Source: Paenibacillus silagei (GTDB lineage: Bacteria; Bacillota; Bacilli; Paenibacillales; Paenibacillaceae). From it: a stretch of 48,293 nt of DNA. Both the position numbers and the translations under genes were made by a program. Positions within the stretch are counted from its first letter, which is position 1. Each line of letters opens with the position of its first letter. A model generated the notes under the pieces. That model was not told where the DNA came from, ran no database searches, and was given only the letters and a program-made list of their open reading frames with translations. The stretch spans positions 1 to 48,293 of the forward strand of contig NZ_JAGGLV010000037.1 of assembly GCF_017874735.1 (NCBI RefSeq), written 5' to 3'. This document shows, piece by piece, positions 16,339 through 24,669 of this stretch.

Positions 16339-17193
16339 ATGGATTCAGTAACAAGCGTGCTTGGCGGCCGGGGCAGCTACCCGATCTCGGCGGTCATCAT
16401 TGCCCAGGACGACGAAGTTCGGATATCCAAAGCCATTCAGTCCTGCCGGTTATTCGCCGATGAGGTGGTCGTAATCGACGGAGGAAGCAAAGACGGGACC
16501 GTTGGGCTATCCGAGAGCCTCGGATGCCGGGTGTATGTCAACCCCTGGCCCGGATATGCGAAGCAAAGGGAATTCGGAGTGGAACGTGCCATCCATGATT
16601 GGGTCTTCCTGATTGATACTGACGAAGTGGTCAGCGAGGAGCTGGCCCGGGATATCCTGGAGCGCAAGCCGGGACTGACCGATGCTACGGTCGCGTTCTC
16701 GCTGTACCGGATTGGCGACTTCCTAGGCAAATGGCTGGATAAAGGCGAGTATCTGGTGCGGCTGTATAACCGCAAGGAATACGGTATCCGCAACTCTCTG
16801 GTGCATGAGATGCCAGAGGTGTCCGAGGAACGGACCGTGAAGCTGAACGGAACGCTGTGGCATCAAGGCTTCCGCAGCATCAACGATCATGTCGCCCGGT
16901 TCAACAAATACACCGATCTGGAAGCAGAGAGTGCATTCGCCAGCGGCAAGCCGTTCAAGCTGAGCCACCTGCTGCTGCGTCCGCCGGCACGCTTCCTGCA
17001 GAAGTATTTCCTGCATGGCCTGTTCAAGAAAGGCATCTCGGGCTTCGCGGTATCCGTCTTCTGGGTGATGTATGAATTCATGGTCGGCTTCAAGCATTAC
17101 GAATTGCACAGCGCAGGCAGGCTGGCCCGGCATAACGAAGCGGGTCAGGCCGAGAAGGAGAACAAGGGGGAGAGAAGCTATGTCGTACAATGA
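16339..17193 (+). CDS. Glycosyltransferase family 2 (WaaE/KdtX-like)
   Basis: A 284-residue GT-A enzyme. ISAVIIAQDDEVRISKAIQSC, FADEVVVIDGGSKDGTV, the region KQREFGVERAIHDWVFLIDTDE with its DTDE metal site and a WHQGFRSINDH segment match the WaaE/KdtX-like branch of GT2 (lipopolysaccharide core and capsule transferases). It should add one sugar to the EPS unit. AAGGAGG is placed 10 bp before the ATG, so it may also be expressed from initiation after the structured element upstream. It overlaps the next gene by 14 bp. Confidence 0.88.
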   Translation: MDSVTSVLGGRGSYPISAVIIAQDDEVRISKAIQSCRLFADEVVVIDGGSKDGTVGLSESLGCRVYVNPWPGYAKQREFGVERAIHDWVFLIDTDEVVSEELARDILERKPGLTDATVAFSLYRIGDFLGKWLDKGEYLVRLYNRKEYGIRNSLVHEMPEVSEERTVKLNGTLWHQGFRSINDHVARFNKYTDLEAESAFASGKPFKLSHLLLRPPARFLQKYFLHGLFKKGISGFAVSVFWVMYEFMVGFKHYELHSAGRLARHNEAGQAEKENKGERSYVVQ

Positions 17194-18370
17194 CGGACTC
17201 AACATTATGACGACCGGCCTCAGCTGGCCCTCGTTACAGCCCGGAGGACTGAACACCTATTTCAAATCCGTGTGTGAGCAGCTCTCTTCACGGAACCGGG
17301 TGCATGCCCTGATCTGCAGCCAGGAAACACCGGAGACGCCGAAGGAACTGATCATCCACAATGCCGGTGATCCGAAGGAGACGATCTGGAAGCGCAAGGA
17401 TGCTTTCCAGCGCAAGGCGGCCTCCCTGATGGGGGATGGCAGCGGGCGGATTGATATCCTCTACACCCACTTCGCCCCTTACGGCATCGGGCCGGCGATT
17501 GAAGCGAAGAAGCGGGGGATTCCGGTCATCATGACCTTCCACGGCCCGTGGAACGAAGAGATGAAGATCGAAGGTCAAGGTATCAAGCATAAGGTCAAAA
17601 CAACGATTGCCAAATCGATAGAACATAAGGCTTACAAGCTGGCGGACAAATTCATCGTCCTCAGCGATTACTTCCGTAACATGCTGCACGAACTGCATGG
17701 TGTACCGCTGCATAAGATTACTGTCATTCCGGGAGCGGCCAATGTCGAGCGGTTCACGCCCGCGACGAACCGGCTGGCGATCCGCCGGACGCTGAATCTG
17801 CCGGAAGGCGCAACAACGGTCCTGACCGTCCGCCGGCTGATGAACCGGATGGGGCTGCTGCAGCTGCTAGAAGCCTGGAAGCAGGTGGCAGAACGGTTCC
17901 CGAACGCAATTCTGCTGATCGGGGGCAAGGGCCCGCTGCGCGGGGAGCTGGAAGAGCGGATCGCCGATTACGGGCTGGGCAACAAGGTCCGGCTGCTCGG
18001 GTACATTCCCGATCATGAGCTGGCCTCCTATTATCAGGCGGCAGATATGTTCGTTGTTCCTTCCCAGGCACTGGAAGGCTTCGGCCTGATCACCGTTGAA
18101 GCCTTGGCCTCGGGGCTGCCGGTGATGGCTACGCCGGTCGGCGGCAATAAGGAGATTCTCCAGGGCTTCCGTCCGGAGCTGCTGTTCAAGAGTGCGGCCA
18201 GCGAGGATATGGCGGAAGGCATGATTCATATGCTGAGCAACCGCAAGCTGCTGCCGGGCCGGGACGAATGCCGGAATCATGTGCTGGAGAAGTACACCTG
18301 GCAGCATGTGGGCGACAAGATTGAGTCTGTATTCCTCGAAACCTTGGGAAAGGGTGTGAGCGTAGGATGA
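17180..18370 (+). CDS. Glycosyltransferase family 4, first of three
   Basis: A 396-residue GT-B enzyme. The C-terminal donor-binding half shows the GT4 pattern: GLLQLLEAWKQV, ILLIGGKGPLRGELEERI, ELASYYQAADMFVVPS and EGFGLITVEALASGLPVMAT, with the two glutamates of the EX7E motif. The N-terminal half starts with TGLSWPSLQPGGLNTYFKSV. The ATG at 17180 is preceded by GGGAGAG and overlaps the end of the upstream gene; the longer frame from 17072 is inside it. Donor and acceptor unknown. The stop overlaps the next start codon (ATGA). Confidence 0.9.
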   Translation: MSYNDGLNIMTTGLSWPSLQPGGLNTYFKSVCEQLSSRNRVHALICSQETPETPKELIIHNAGDPKETIWKRKDAFQRKAASLMGDGSGRIDILYTHFAPYGIGPAIEAKKRGIPVIMTFHGPWNEEMKIEGQGIKHKVKTTIAKSIEHKAYKLADKFIVLSDYFRNMLHELHGVPLHKITVIPGAANVERFTPATNRLAIRRTLNLPEGATTVLTVRRLMNRMGLLQLLEAWKQVAERFPNAILLIGGKGPLRGELEERIADYGLGNKVRLLGYIPDHELASYYQAADMFVVPSQALEGFGLITVEALASGLPVMATPVGGNKEILQGFRPELLFKSAASEDMAEGMIHMLSNRKLLPGRDECRNHVLEKYTWQHVGDKIESVFLETLGKGVSVG

Positions 18371-19506
18371 TCAAAGTCGCTTATATCGACCACACCGCCA
18401 AATGGAGCGGGGGCGAGGTCGCCCTGTTCAACATCCTCACCAACATCGGTGAGCAGATTGAGCCGCTGGTGATCCTGGCAGAGGAAGGCACGCTTGCCGA
18501 ACGTCTGCGGGAGAAGGGCATCGATGTCCGCATTATCCCGCTGGATGAGAGCATCCGCAGCCGCGGCCGCAATGCCGTGAATCTTGGGGCTCCGGCGGCT
18601 GCTATGAAGCTGCTGGCTTATGGCCGTAAGCTGGCTCCGCTGCTGAAGGAAGAGAAGGTGGATTGCGTGCATACCAATTCCCTGAAATCGGCCTTTTACG
18701 GAGCTGTTGCTGCCAAAAAAGCAGGTGTGCCGCTGATCTGGCACATCCGGGATCACATCGGGGCGCCTTATCTGAAGCCGGTTGTCGCCAAGGCGATCCG
18801 GCTGCTGTCACGCCTGCTGCCGAACGGGGTCATTGCCAATTCCCACTCCACGCTGAATGCACTGGAGCTGCCGCGCTCGAAGAAGACGCTGGTCGTCTAC
18901 TCGGCCTTCGCCAAGGCGATCGGTGAAGGGATCGGCCGGCGGGACCGGAAGGACTTCAACGTCCTGCTGGTCGGGCGGCTCGCCCACTGGAAAGGCCAGC
19001 ATATTGTGCTGGAAGCGGCCAAAGCCTTCAAGCAGGACAGCCGCGTGAAATTCTGGCTGGCCGGTGACGCCCTGTTCGGGGAGGAAGAATACAAGCAGGA
19101 ATTAATTGCGCAGATGCAGCAGGGGGACATCACCAATGTCAGCCTGCTGGGTCATGTAGATGATATACAAGGACTCATGAACCAAGCGGATTTACTGATT
19201 CATACGTCGATCACTCCTGAGCCGTTCGGCCAGGTCATCGTCGAAGGCATGGCAGCCGGACTGCCGGTGATTGCCTCCAATGAAGGCGGTCCGGTAGAGA
19301 TCGTAGTTCCTGGTGAGACAGGACTGCTGATCCAGCCCGGAGATGCTACTGTACTTGCAGACTCCATCACCTGGATGCTGAACCATCCCGAAGAGCGTAG
19401 ACGGATGGCGGACAATGGAATGAGACGGGTGAAAGAGCATTTTGTCATCGAGAACACGGTCAAGGATATTGTCGCTTACTACAAAGGTCTGCTGGCAGTC
19501 ACCTGA
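18367..19506 (+). CDS. Glycosyltransferase family 4, second of three
   Basis: A 379-residue GT-B enzyme. It starts with VAYIDHTAKWSGGEVALFNI, typical of retaining GT4 enzymes, and carries the C-terminal signature VLLVGRLAHWKGQHIVLEAA, ADLLIHTSITPEPFGQVIVE (EX7E glutamate in a PEPFGQVIVEG context) and GLPVIASNEGGPVEIV. The start codon overlaps the upstream stop (ATGA), indicating coupled translation in the EPS operon. It should add a hexose to the lipid-linked unit; substrate not predictable. Confidence 0.9.
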   Translation: MIKVAYIDHTAKWSGGEVALFNILTNIGEQIEPLVILAEEGTLAERLREKGIDVRIIPLDESIRSRGRNAVNLGAPAAAMKLLAYGRKLAPLLKEEKVDCVHTNSLKSAFYGAVAAKKAGVPLIWHIRDHIGAPYLKPVVAKAIRLLSRLLPNGVIANSHSTLNALELPRSKKTLVVYSAFAKAIGEGIGRRDRKDFNVLLVGRLAHWKGQHIVLEAAKAFKQDSRVKFWLAGDALFGEEEYKQELIAQMQQGDITNVSLLGHVDDIQGLMNQADLLIHTSITPEPFGQVIVEGMAAGLPVIASNEGGPVEIVVPGETGLLIQPGDATVLADSITWMLNHPEERRRMADNGMRRVKEHFVIENTVKDIVAYYKGLLAVT

Positions 19507-19607
19507 CCTTCCCGCTCCATAATGCTTAAGGCTTGCATCATATCTGTCTCTAGCCATGCGTGTACTGCTTAATGATGCTGCTCCATAAAACTTTGAGGAT
19601 GATTCAC

Positions 19608-20708
19608 ATGAAAATTGCGATCGCGCACGATTATTTAATCCAGATGGGCGGGGCGGAACGGGTGGTGGAGGTTTTCCATCACATGTACCCGGAAGCTCCG
19701 ATCTTCACAACGGTTTTTAACGGAAGCCGCCTGACCGATAACCTCAAAGATGCCGATATCCGGGCCTCCTGGCTGCAGAAGATTCCGGGAGTGAAGCGTA
19801 ACTTCAAAGGGGTGCTCCCGCTCTACCCCATGGCTGTCCGCGATTTGGACTTCAGCGGGTATGATATCGTTCTTAGCTCCAGCAGTGCTTTTATGAAAAG
19901 CATCCAGGTGCCCGAATCCACCTTCCATCTGTGCTACTGTCATACGCCGATGCGTTTCGCCTGGGACTATGACACATACATGGAGCGGCAATCGAATTCC
20001 GGGTTATTCAAAAGACTGCTCAAGGTGTATATGCAGCGGCTCAAGAACTGGGATCAGCGCACCTCCAAAAATGTGAACCAGTTCGTCGCTAACTCCTCAG
20101 TCGTGAAGACGCGGATTCAGAATTATTACCACCGGGATTCCGATGTGATTTTCCCGCCCATCAATACGGCCCGCTTCTCCAGCTCTACGAGCATCGGCGA
20201 TTATTATCTGATTGTCTCGCGGCTGGTCTCCTACAAGCGGATCGATCTGGCGGTGGAGGCGTTCAACCGTAACGGGCTTAAGCTGTATATTGTTGGGGAC
20301 GGACCGGACAGGAAGCGTCTGGAAGGCATGGCCAAGGGAAACGTTTCGTTTCTGGGCCGGCTGGAGGATGAGGAAGTCACAGGGCTGATGTCCCAGTGCC
20401 GGGCGTTTGTTTTCCCGGGGGAAGAGGATTTCGGCATCACGCCGCTGGAGGCGAATGCTGCTGGAAGACCGGTCATCGCCTATCAGGCCGGGGGAGCGCT
20501 GGACACGATTATTCCATACGTTAACGGCGTGTTTTTCCAGCATCAGGAAGTTGATGATTTGCTTAAGGCCATTGATGAGGTGGAGTCCTATGCGTGGGAT
20601 ATCGACCAGATTATGGGCCATGCACGCAAATTCGATGAGCAGGCGTTTATGGTTCAGTTCAAGCAGTATGTGGAACAGGCCTACGTCAATTTCCTAAAAG
20701 GAGGATGA
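19608..20708 (+). CDS. Glycosyltransferase family 4, third (WbaZ-like)
   Basis: A 366-residue GT-B enzyme starting KIAIAHDYLIQMGGAERVVE. It has PESTFHLCYCHTPMRFAWDY and the C-terminal GT4 region RLVSYKRIDLAVEAFN, LYIVGDGPDRKRLE, and FPGEEDFGITPLEANAAGRP (EX7E). This combination resembles WbaZ-type mannosyltransferases, which use GDP-mannose; that fits with ManC at 23064 but is an inference. The ATG at 19608 follows a GAGG site; the frame extended to 19560 lies in a 100-bp gap that has no other signals. Confidence 0.9.
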   Translation: MKIAIAHDYLIQMGGAERVVEVFHHMYPEAPIFTTVFNGSRLTDNLKDADIRASWLQKIPGVKRNFKGVLPLYPMAVRDLDFSGYDIVLSSSSAFMKSIQVPESTFHLCYCHTPMRFAWDYDTYMERQSNSGLFKRLLKVYMQRLKNWDQRTSKNVNQFVANSSVVKTRIQNYYHRDSDVIFPPINTARFSSSTSIGDYYLIVSRLVSYKRIDLAVEAFNRNGLKLYIVGDGPDRKRLEGMAKGNVSFLGRLEDEEVTGLMSQCRAFVFPGEEDFGITPLEANAAGRPVIAYQAGGALDTIIPYVNGVFFQHQEVDDLLKAIDEVESYAWDIDQIMGHARKFDEQAFMVQFKQYVEQAYVNFLKGG

Positions 20709-20712
20709 AAGT

Positions 20713-22053
20713 ATGAAACTCGCAGTGATTGGTACCGGCTATGTAGGACTTGTATCAGGCGTATGCTTTACCCTAAATGGAAATCATGTCATCTGTGTGG
20801 ATAAGGATGAACAGAAGATCGAGAAGCTGAACCGGATGGAATCCCCTATCTATGAGCCGGGCATTGAAGCCCTGATTGAAATGAATCTGCGCGAGGGGCG
20901 GCTGAGCTTCTCGTCCGATCTTCAGGAGTCGGTCCGCCGCTCCGATATCGTCATTCTTGCTGTGGGTACACCTTCTCTGCCGGGCGGCGAAGCCGACCTG
21001 AGATATATCGAAGGGGCCGCTGCCGAGATTGCACAGGCGATGGAAGGCTATAAGATCATTATGACCAAGTCGACCGTCCCTGTTGGAACCAATGAGCGCA
21101 TCCGCCAGCTGATCTCCTCCCTCACAAATCATCCCTTCGATATCGTCTCTGCGCCTGAATTCCTCCGTGAAGGCTCTGCCATCCGCGACACGCTTCATCC
21201 CGACCGGATCGTGATCGGACTGGATAATCAGGCGCTTGAGCCGACCATGCGCGAGCTGCATAAGGGCTTCACAGAGAATGTATTCGTCACGGATATCCGC
21301 AGCGCCGAGATGATCAAATATGCCTCGAATGCTTTTCTGGCGACGAAGATCTCCTTCATTAATGAGATTGCCAACATTTGCGAAAAGGTAGGAGCGGATG
21401 TCACCGAAGTCGCAGGCGGCATGGGGATGGACCAGAGAATCGGCGCGACCTTTCTGCAGGCCGGTATCGGCTATGGCGGCTCCTGCTTCCCGAAGGATAC
21501 CAATGCGCTGATCCAGATTGCCGGGAATGTGGATTATGAGTTCAAGCTGCTCAAATCCGTCGTTGAAGTCAATAAAGGCCAGCGCTTCATGATTATCTCC
21601 AAGCTCCATGAATCGCTCGGCAGCCTGCGCGGCGCGGTCATCGGCATCTGGGGGCTTGCCTTCAAGCCCAATACCGATGATGTCCGCGAGGCCCCGGCCC
21701 GTGAGATCGTCGAGGCGCTGGTCGCCGAGGGCGCCATCGTGAAGCTGTACGATCCCATCGCCGCCGAGAACTTCCGCAAGGAATACGATCACCCGCAGCT
21801 CCGCTGGTGCGGACTGGCCGAAGAGGCAGCCGAGGGCAGCGATGCTGTCTGCCTACTGACCGACTGGAGCCAGTTCAAGGAGATCAACCTGCACCAGCTT
21901 GCCGGAACCATGCGCCGCCAGGTGCTGATCGACGGCCGCAACGTCTATACCAAAGAGCAGATCGAAGGCACCGGTCTCGAATATATCTCCGTCGGCCGCC
22001 CGCAGATGGGCGGGCTTAGCGGATTCTCCGCCAGCGTGGCTGGCGCGGTGTAA
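20713..22053 (+). CDS. ugd: UDP-glucose 6-dehydrogenase
   Basis: A 446-residue enzyme oxidising UDP-glucose to UDP-glucuronate with two NAD+. It begins with the Rossmann motif MKLAVIGTGYVGLVSG, has ILAVGTPSLPGGEADL, the SAPEFLREGSAI region, and the catalytic cysteine at about C258 in GYGGSCFPKDTNAL, then GLAFKPNTDDVREAPA. Ribosome binding site AAGGAGG 8 bp upstream. It follows the last GT4 gene by 4 bp and ends the EPS operon before a long repeat-bearing gap. Its product implies glucuronic acid, hence an acidic polymer (inference). Confidence 0.96.
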   Translation: MKLAVIGTGYVGLVSGVCFTLNGNHVICVDKDEQKIEKLNRMESPIYEPGIEALIEMNLREGRLSFSSDLQESVRRSDIVILAVGTPSLPGGEADLRYIEGAAAEIAQAMEGYKIIMTKSTVPVGTNERIRQLISSLTNHPFDIVSAPEFLREGSAIRDTLHPDRIVIGLDNQALEPTMRELHKGFTENVFVTDIRSAEMIKYASNAFLATKISFINEIANICEKVGADVTEVAGGMGMDQRIGATFLQAGIGYGGSCFPKDTNALIQIAGNVDYEFKLLKSVVEVNKGQRFMIISKLHESLGSLRGAVIGIWGLAFKPNTDDVREAPAREIVEALVAEGAIVKLYDPIAAENFRKEYDHPQLRWCGLAEEAAEGSDAVCLLTDWSQFKEINLHQLAGTMRRQVLIDGRNVYTKEQIEGTGLEYISVGRPQMGGLSGFSASVAGAV

Positions 22054-22129
22054 GCCGACGATCCATGGCAGCGATCCAGGGCAAGTCAGCCCTTTCTGGA
22101 GGCGCCGCGCCGAAAGTCGCTTGCGCGGA

Positions 22130-22455
22130 GAAATGAGGAGCACAAGTGCCCCTGATTTCCCGGATGCGGGCTAAATGAGCAAATGAGGAGCACAAGTGCC
22201 CCTGAATCCCGGGAAAGTTGGCTAAACGAGCAAATGAAGAGCACAAGTGCCCCTGAATCCCGGGAAAGTTGGCTAAACGAGCAAATGAAGAGCACAAATG
22301 CCCCTGAATCCCAGGAATGTTGGCTAAACGAGCAAATGAGGAGCACAAATGCCCCTGAATCCCGGGAAAGTTGGCTAAACGAGCAAATGAGGAGCACAAA
22401 TGCCCCTGAATCCCGGGAAAGTTGGCTAAACGAGCAAATGAGGAGCACTAGTGCC
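22130..22455. repeat. Intergenic tandem repeat array C, 51-bp units
   Basis: About six units (the first and last partial or diverged) with consensus beginning AGCAAATGAGGAGCACAA and ending GGGAAAGTTGGCTAAACG, period 51. Each has an imperfect inverted repeat GGAGCAC/GTGCCCC. It lies 80 bp after the ugd stop. A 91-residue frame through it is a repeat effect, not a gene. It is a different sequence from arrays A and B but has the same period. Confidence 0.92.
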
Positions 22456-22840
22456 TAGTACTTAACTAACTAGCTTCTGCCGCCGCGAACTTGTGCGGGC
22501 AGCCCTTGGCACAAGAGTCTTGAATCCAGGTCTTGAATCCAGGTCTTGAATTCCATTGTCTTGGAACTCTTGTTCTCTCCAGCCGCTAGGTCAGCGGCGA
22601 CGCCTTGGAACAAGCGGCACTTAAGAGTCTTTGAGCCTTTGAATTTTTCTCCGCCGCAACAGTAGGCGGCAACCAGGGATTCAATTGTCGTGAAGGCAGG
22701 CTGCCGGCAACCAGGATTCAACTGCTGCCGCGCATGCATAGCGGCGGCCCGGCTCCCCTTGCCGCTACAACAAGCGGCAATATCGGATCTTTAGCCGGGA
22801 GCTTCGCCAGCGGGCGAAGCGGATATAAAATCACAAGCCT
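22456..22840. repeat. Gap with small GCCGC palindromes and a short direct repeat
   Basis: No gene is visible. A 13-mer TCTTGAATCCAGG is repeated at 22518 and 22531, with a third partial copy at 22544. Four small palindromes of the GCCGC/GCGGC type occur at about 22581-22598, 22653-22670, 22727-22745 and 22761-22778, each with a short A/T-rich loop. Another is CTTGTGC/GCACAAG near 22490-22516. Confidence 0.6.
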
Positions 22841-22850
22841 GTTATGAAAT

Positions 22851-22986
22851 GGAGCGGAGAGGAATTTTGGAGCTGTAGGAGCGTTAGCGTCCGCCTTTGT
22901 CTCCGGATGTTATCTGCTGCAAGCAATATAATCAACAACATCTGGAGACAACAGCGGCCGTAAGCCCAAAATTCCTTGCAGCGACC
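22851..22986 (+). ncRNA. Covarying hairpin element, copy 2
   Basis: Core stem GTCTCCGGATGTT (22899-22911) with AACATCTGGAGAC (22937-22949), one G-T wobble, 25-nt loop. Outer stem GGAATTTTGG (22861-22870) with CCAAAATTCC (22966-22975), perfect. Flanks add CCTGTTATGA (22838-22847) with TCATAACAGG (22988-22997), a perfect 10-bp arm unique to this locus. It is the last feature before the manC ribosome binding site. Confidence 0.75.
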
Positions 22987-23063
22987 CTCATAACAGGCGG
23001 GATTTTAACTCACAGCTCCGCAACAAGAAATACCCAATAACAATACGATATGGAGGGTTCACT

Positions 23064-24437
23064 ATGAAACTAGTACTTCTATCAGGCGGCTCCGGCAAGC
23101 GGCTCTGGCCGTTGTCCAATGATTCACGCTCCAAGCAATTTCTGAAGGTACTGGCAAGCCCGGCAGGTGAACCGGAATCAATGGTACAACGGGTATGGAG
23201 ACAGCTGGAGGAGAACGGCATGGCCGGGTCCTCGTATCTGGCGACCGGGCGCAGCCAGGTGGAGATGATTCAGAGCCAGCTCGGCAGCGAGGTGCCGATC
23301 ATTGTGGAGCCGGAGCGGCGGGATACCTTCCCGGCTATTGCGCTGACGGCGGCCTACCTGTATTCCATCGCGGGGGTGTCCCCAAGCGAGACCGTGGCGA
23401 TTCTGCCGGTGGACCCATACGTGGAATCCTCCTTTTTCGAAACGGTGCTGCAACTGGAGAACACCATGCTGGTGAGCGGGGCGAACCTGGCGCTGATGGG
23501 CGTAGTTCCCGAGCATGCTTCGGAGAAATACGGCTACATTATTCCAACGGGCGCAGATGCGGGAGCGAATGGTTACCTGCAGGTGAGCCACTTCCAGGAG
23601 AAGCCGGACCGTGTGCAGGCCGAGGAGCTGATCGGCAAAGGGGCGCTCTGGAACTGCGGAGTGTTCGCCTTCCGTCTGGGTTACCTGCTGGATATCCTGC
23701 AGCGCAAAGGGCTGCCGCTCAATTACGAGGAGCTGCAGAAGCAGTATAAGCTGCTGTCCTCGATTAGCTTCGATTACGAAGTGGTGGAAAAAGAAGAGAA
23801 CATCGTCGTACAGCCTTACGCCGGATTCTGGAAAGATCTGGGCACCTGGAATACGCTGACCGAGGAAATGACCAGTAACCATGTCGGCAAAGGCTTTATC
23901 ACCGCTGACTCCGAAGGCACCTGCCTCATTAACGAGCTGGATATTCCAATCACGGTAATCGGGGCGAAGGATCTGATTATCGCCGCCAGCCCGGACGGCA
24001 TTCTGGTGACGCACAAGGCCGAGAGTCCGCGGATCAAGGAAGTGCTGAAGACTTTTGAACAAAGACCGATGTACGAAGAGCGCCGCTGGGGCCACTACAA
24101 GGTGATCGATTATGTGAAATATGATGAGGGCAACGAGGTGCTGACCAAGCGGATTTTCATCAATGAGGGCAAAAATATCAGCTACCAGCTGCATCACAAA
24201 CGCAGTGAAATCTGGACCTTCGTCAGCGGGGAAGCCAGCATTGTCATCAATGAGAAGATGCATAAGGTGAAGGCGGGAGATGTGGTGCGGATACCGGAAG
24301 GGACCAAGCATGCCATTCTTGCTCTTACCGATGTGGAGTTCATTGAGGTGCAGACAGGGTCTGAGCTGGTAGAGGAGGACAATATCCGTATTACTCTGGA
24401 CTGGGAGGATATCGCTCTACATCAGTTCATTTCGTAG
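23064..24437 (+). CDS. manC: Mannose-1-phosphate guanylyltransferase with cupin domain (GMP/PMI type)
   Basis: A 457-residue enzyme making GDP-mannose from GTP and mannose-1-phosphate. The N-terminal half has LSGGSGKRLWPLSND and SKQFLKV, the GTP site, and a central RDTFPAIALTAAYL. The C-terminal half (about 340-450) is a cupin of the PMI type: ERRWGHYKVIDYV, ISYQLHHKRSEIWTFVSG, GDVVRIPEGTKHAI. Whether the cupin still isomerises fructose-6-phosphate cannot be told; the motif residues His, Glu and Lys seem present. The start follows TGGAGGG. It implies mannose in the EPS and sits upstream of two mannanases. Confidence 0.95.
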   Translation: MKLVLLSGGSGKRLWPLSNDSRSKQFLKVLASPAGEPESMVQRVWRQLEENGMAGSSYLATGRSQVEMIQSQLGSEVPIIVEPERRDTFPAIALTAAYLYSIAGVSPSETVAILPVDPYVESSFFETVLQLENTMLVSGANLALMGVVPEHASEKYGYIIPTGADAGANGYLQVSHFQEKPDRVQAEELIGKGALWNCGVFAFRLGYLLDILQRKGLPLNYEELQKQYKLLSSISFDYEVVEKEENIVVQPYAGFWKDLGTWNTLTEEMTSNHVGKGFITADSEGTCLINELDIPITVIGAKDLIIAASPDGILVTHKAESPRIKEVLKTFEQRPMYEERRWGHYKVIDYVKYDEGNEVLTKRIFINEGKNISYQLHHKRSEIWTFVSGEASIVINEKMHKVKAGDVVRIPEGTKHAILALTDVEFIEVQTGSELVEEDNIRITLDWEDIALHQFIS

Positions 24438-24573
24438 GTCTAACTTATCTATTTAACCAATTGTTACAATTTTAAATCAGGCATTTAGAACTATTTTTCA
24501 GACAAAATTTGTTTTTACTCTACATTAAATTTGCATATCGACGATACTTACGGTAAGAGGGATTGATCCTTCC
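24438..24573 (+). promoter_or_regulatory. Upstream region of the c-di-GMP riboswitch
   Basis: AT-rich region between manC and the riboswitch. It contains the palindrome AATTGT/ACAATT near 24460-24472 and the sequence GTTACAATTTTAAATC (24463-24478), almost identical to GTTACAATTATAAATC (27053-27068) before the second mannanase. It also carries ACTTACGGTAAG (24546-24557). I cannot place promoter hexamers with confidence. Confidence 0.5.
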
Positions 24574-24574
24574 A

Positions 24575-24656
24575 AAACGACAATGGCAAACCTAATCGAA
24601 AGATAGGGACGCAAAGCTATAGGGCCTTCGCAAGAGTGGCAGCCTGGCTACCGAAA
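24575..24656 (+). promoter_or_regulatory. Cyclic di-GMP-I (GEMM-I) riboswitch
   Basis: The sequence contains the near-invariant parts of GEMM-I: GGCAAACC followed by a hairpin capped by GAAA, GGGACGCAAAGC, a GGCC and TTCG-capped arm, and CCTGGCTACCG at the end. Compared with the well-known Vibrio Vc2 RNA, the A and G that contact c-di-GMP next to GGCAAACC are kept, as is the C of ACCG. The ribosome binding site (AGGAAGA) follows directly, so it probably acts on translation of the mannanase starting at 24670, or through the downstream stem with the gene's own 5' end. Confidence 0.95.
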
Positions 24657-24669
24657 GGAAGAGAATATT

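Noticed and set aside
22183..22458. A 91-residue repeat protein reading through array C
   Set aside because: The 51-bp period is a multiple of three, so any open frame stays open; there is no ribosome binding site, both strands are open, and the nucleotide sequence rather than the peptide is conserved.
24509..24537. Sigma-A promoter TTGTTT with a TGCATA -10 before the riboswitch
   Set aside because: The spacer is 17 bp, but the -10 is too far from consensus to list as a site.
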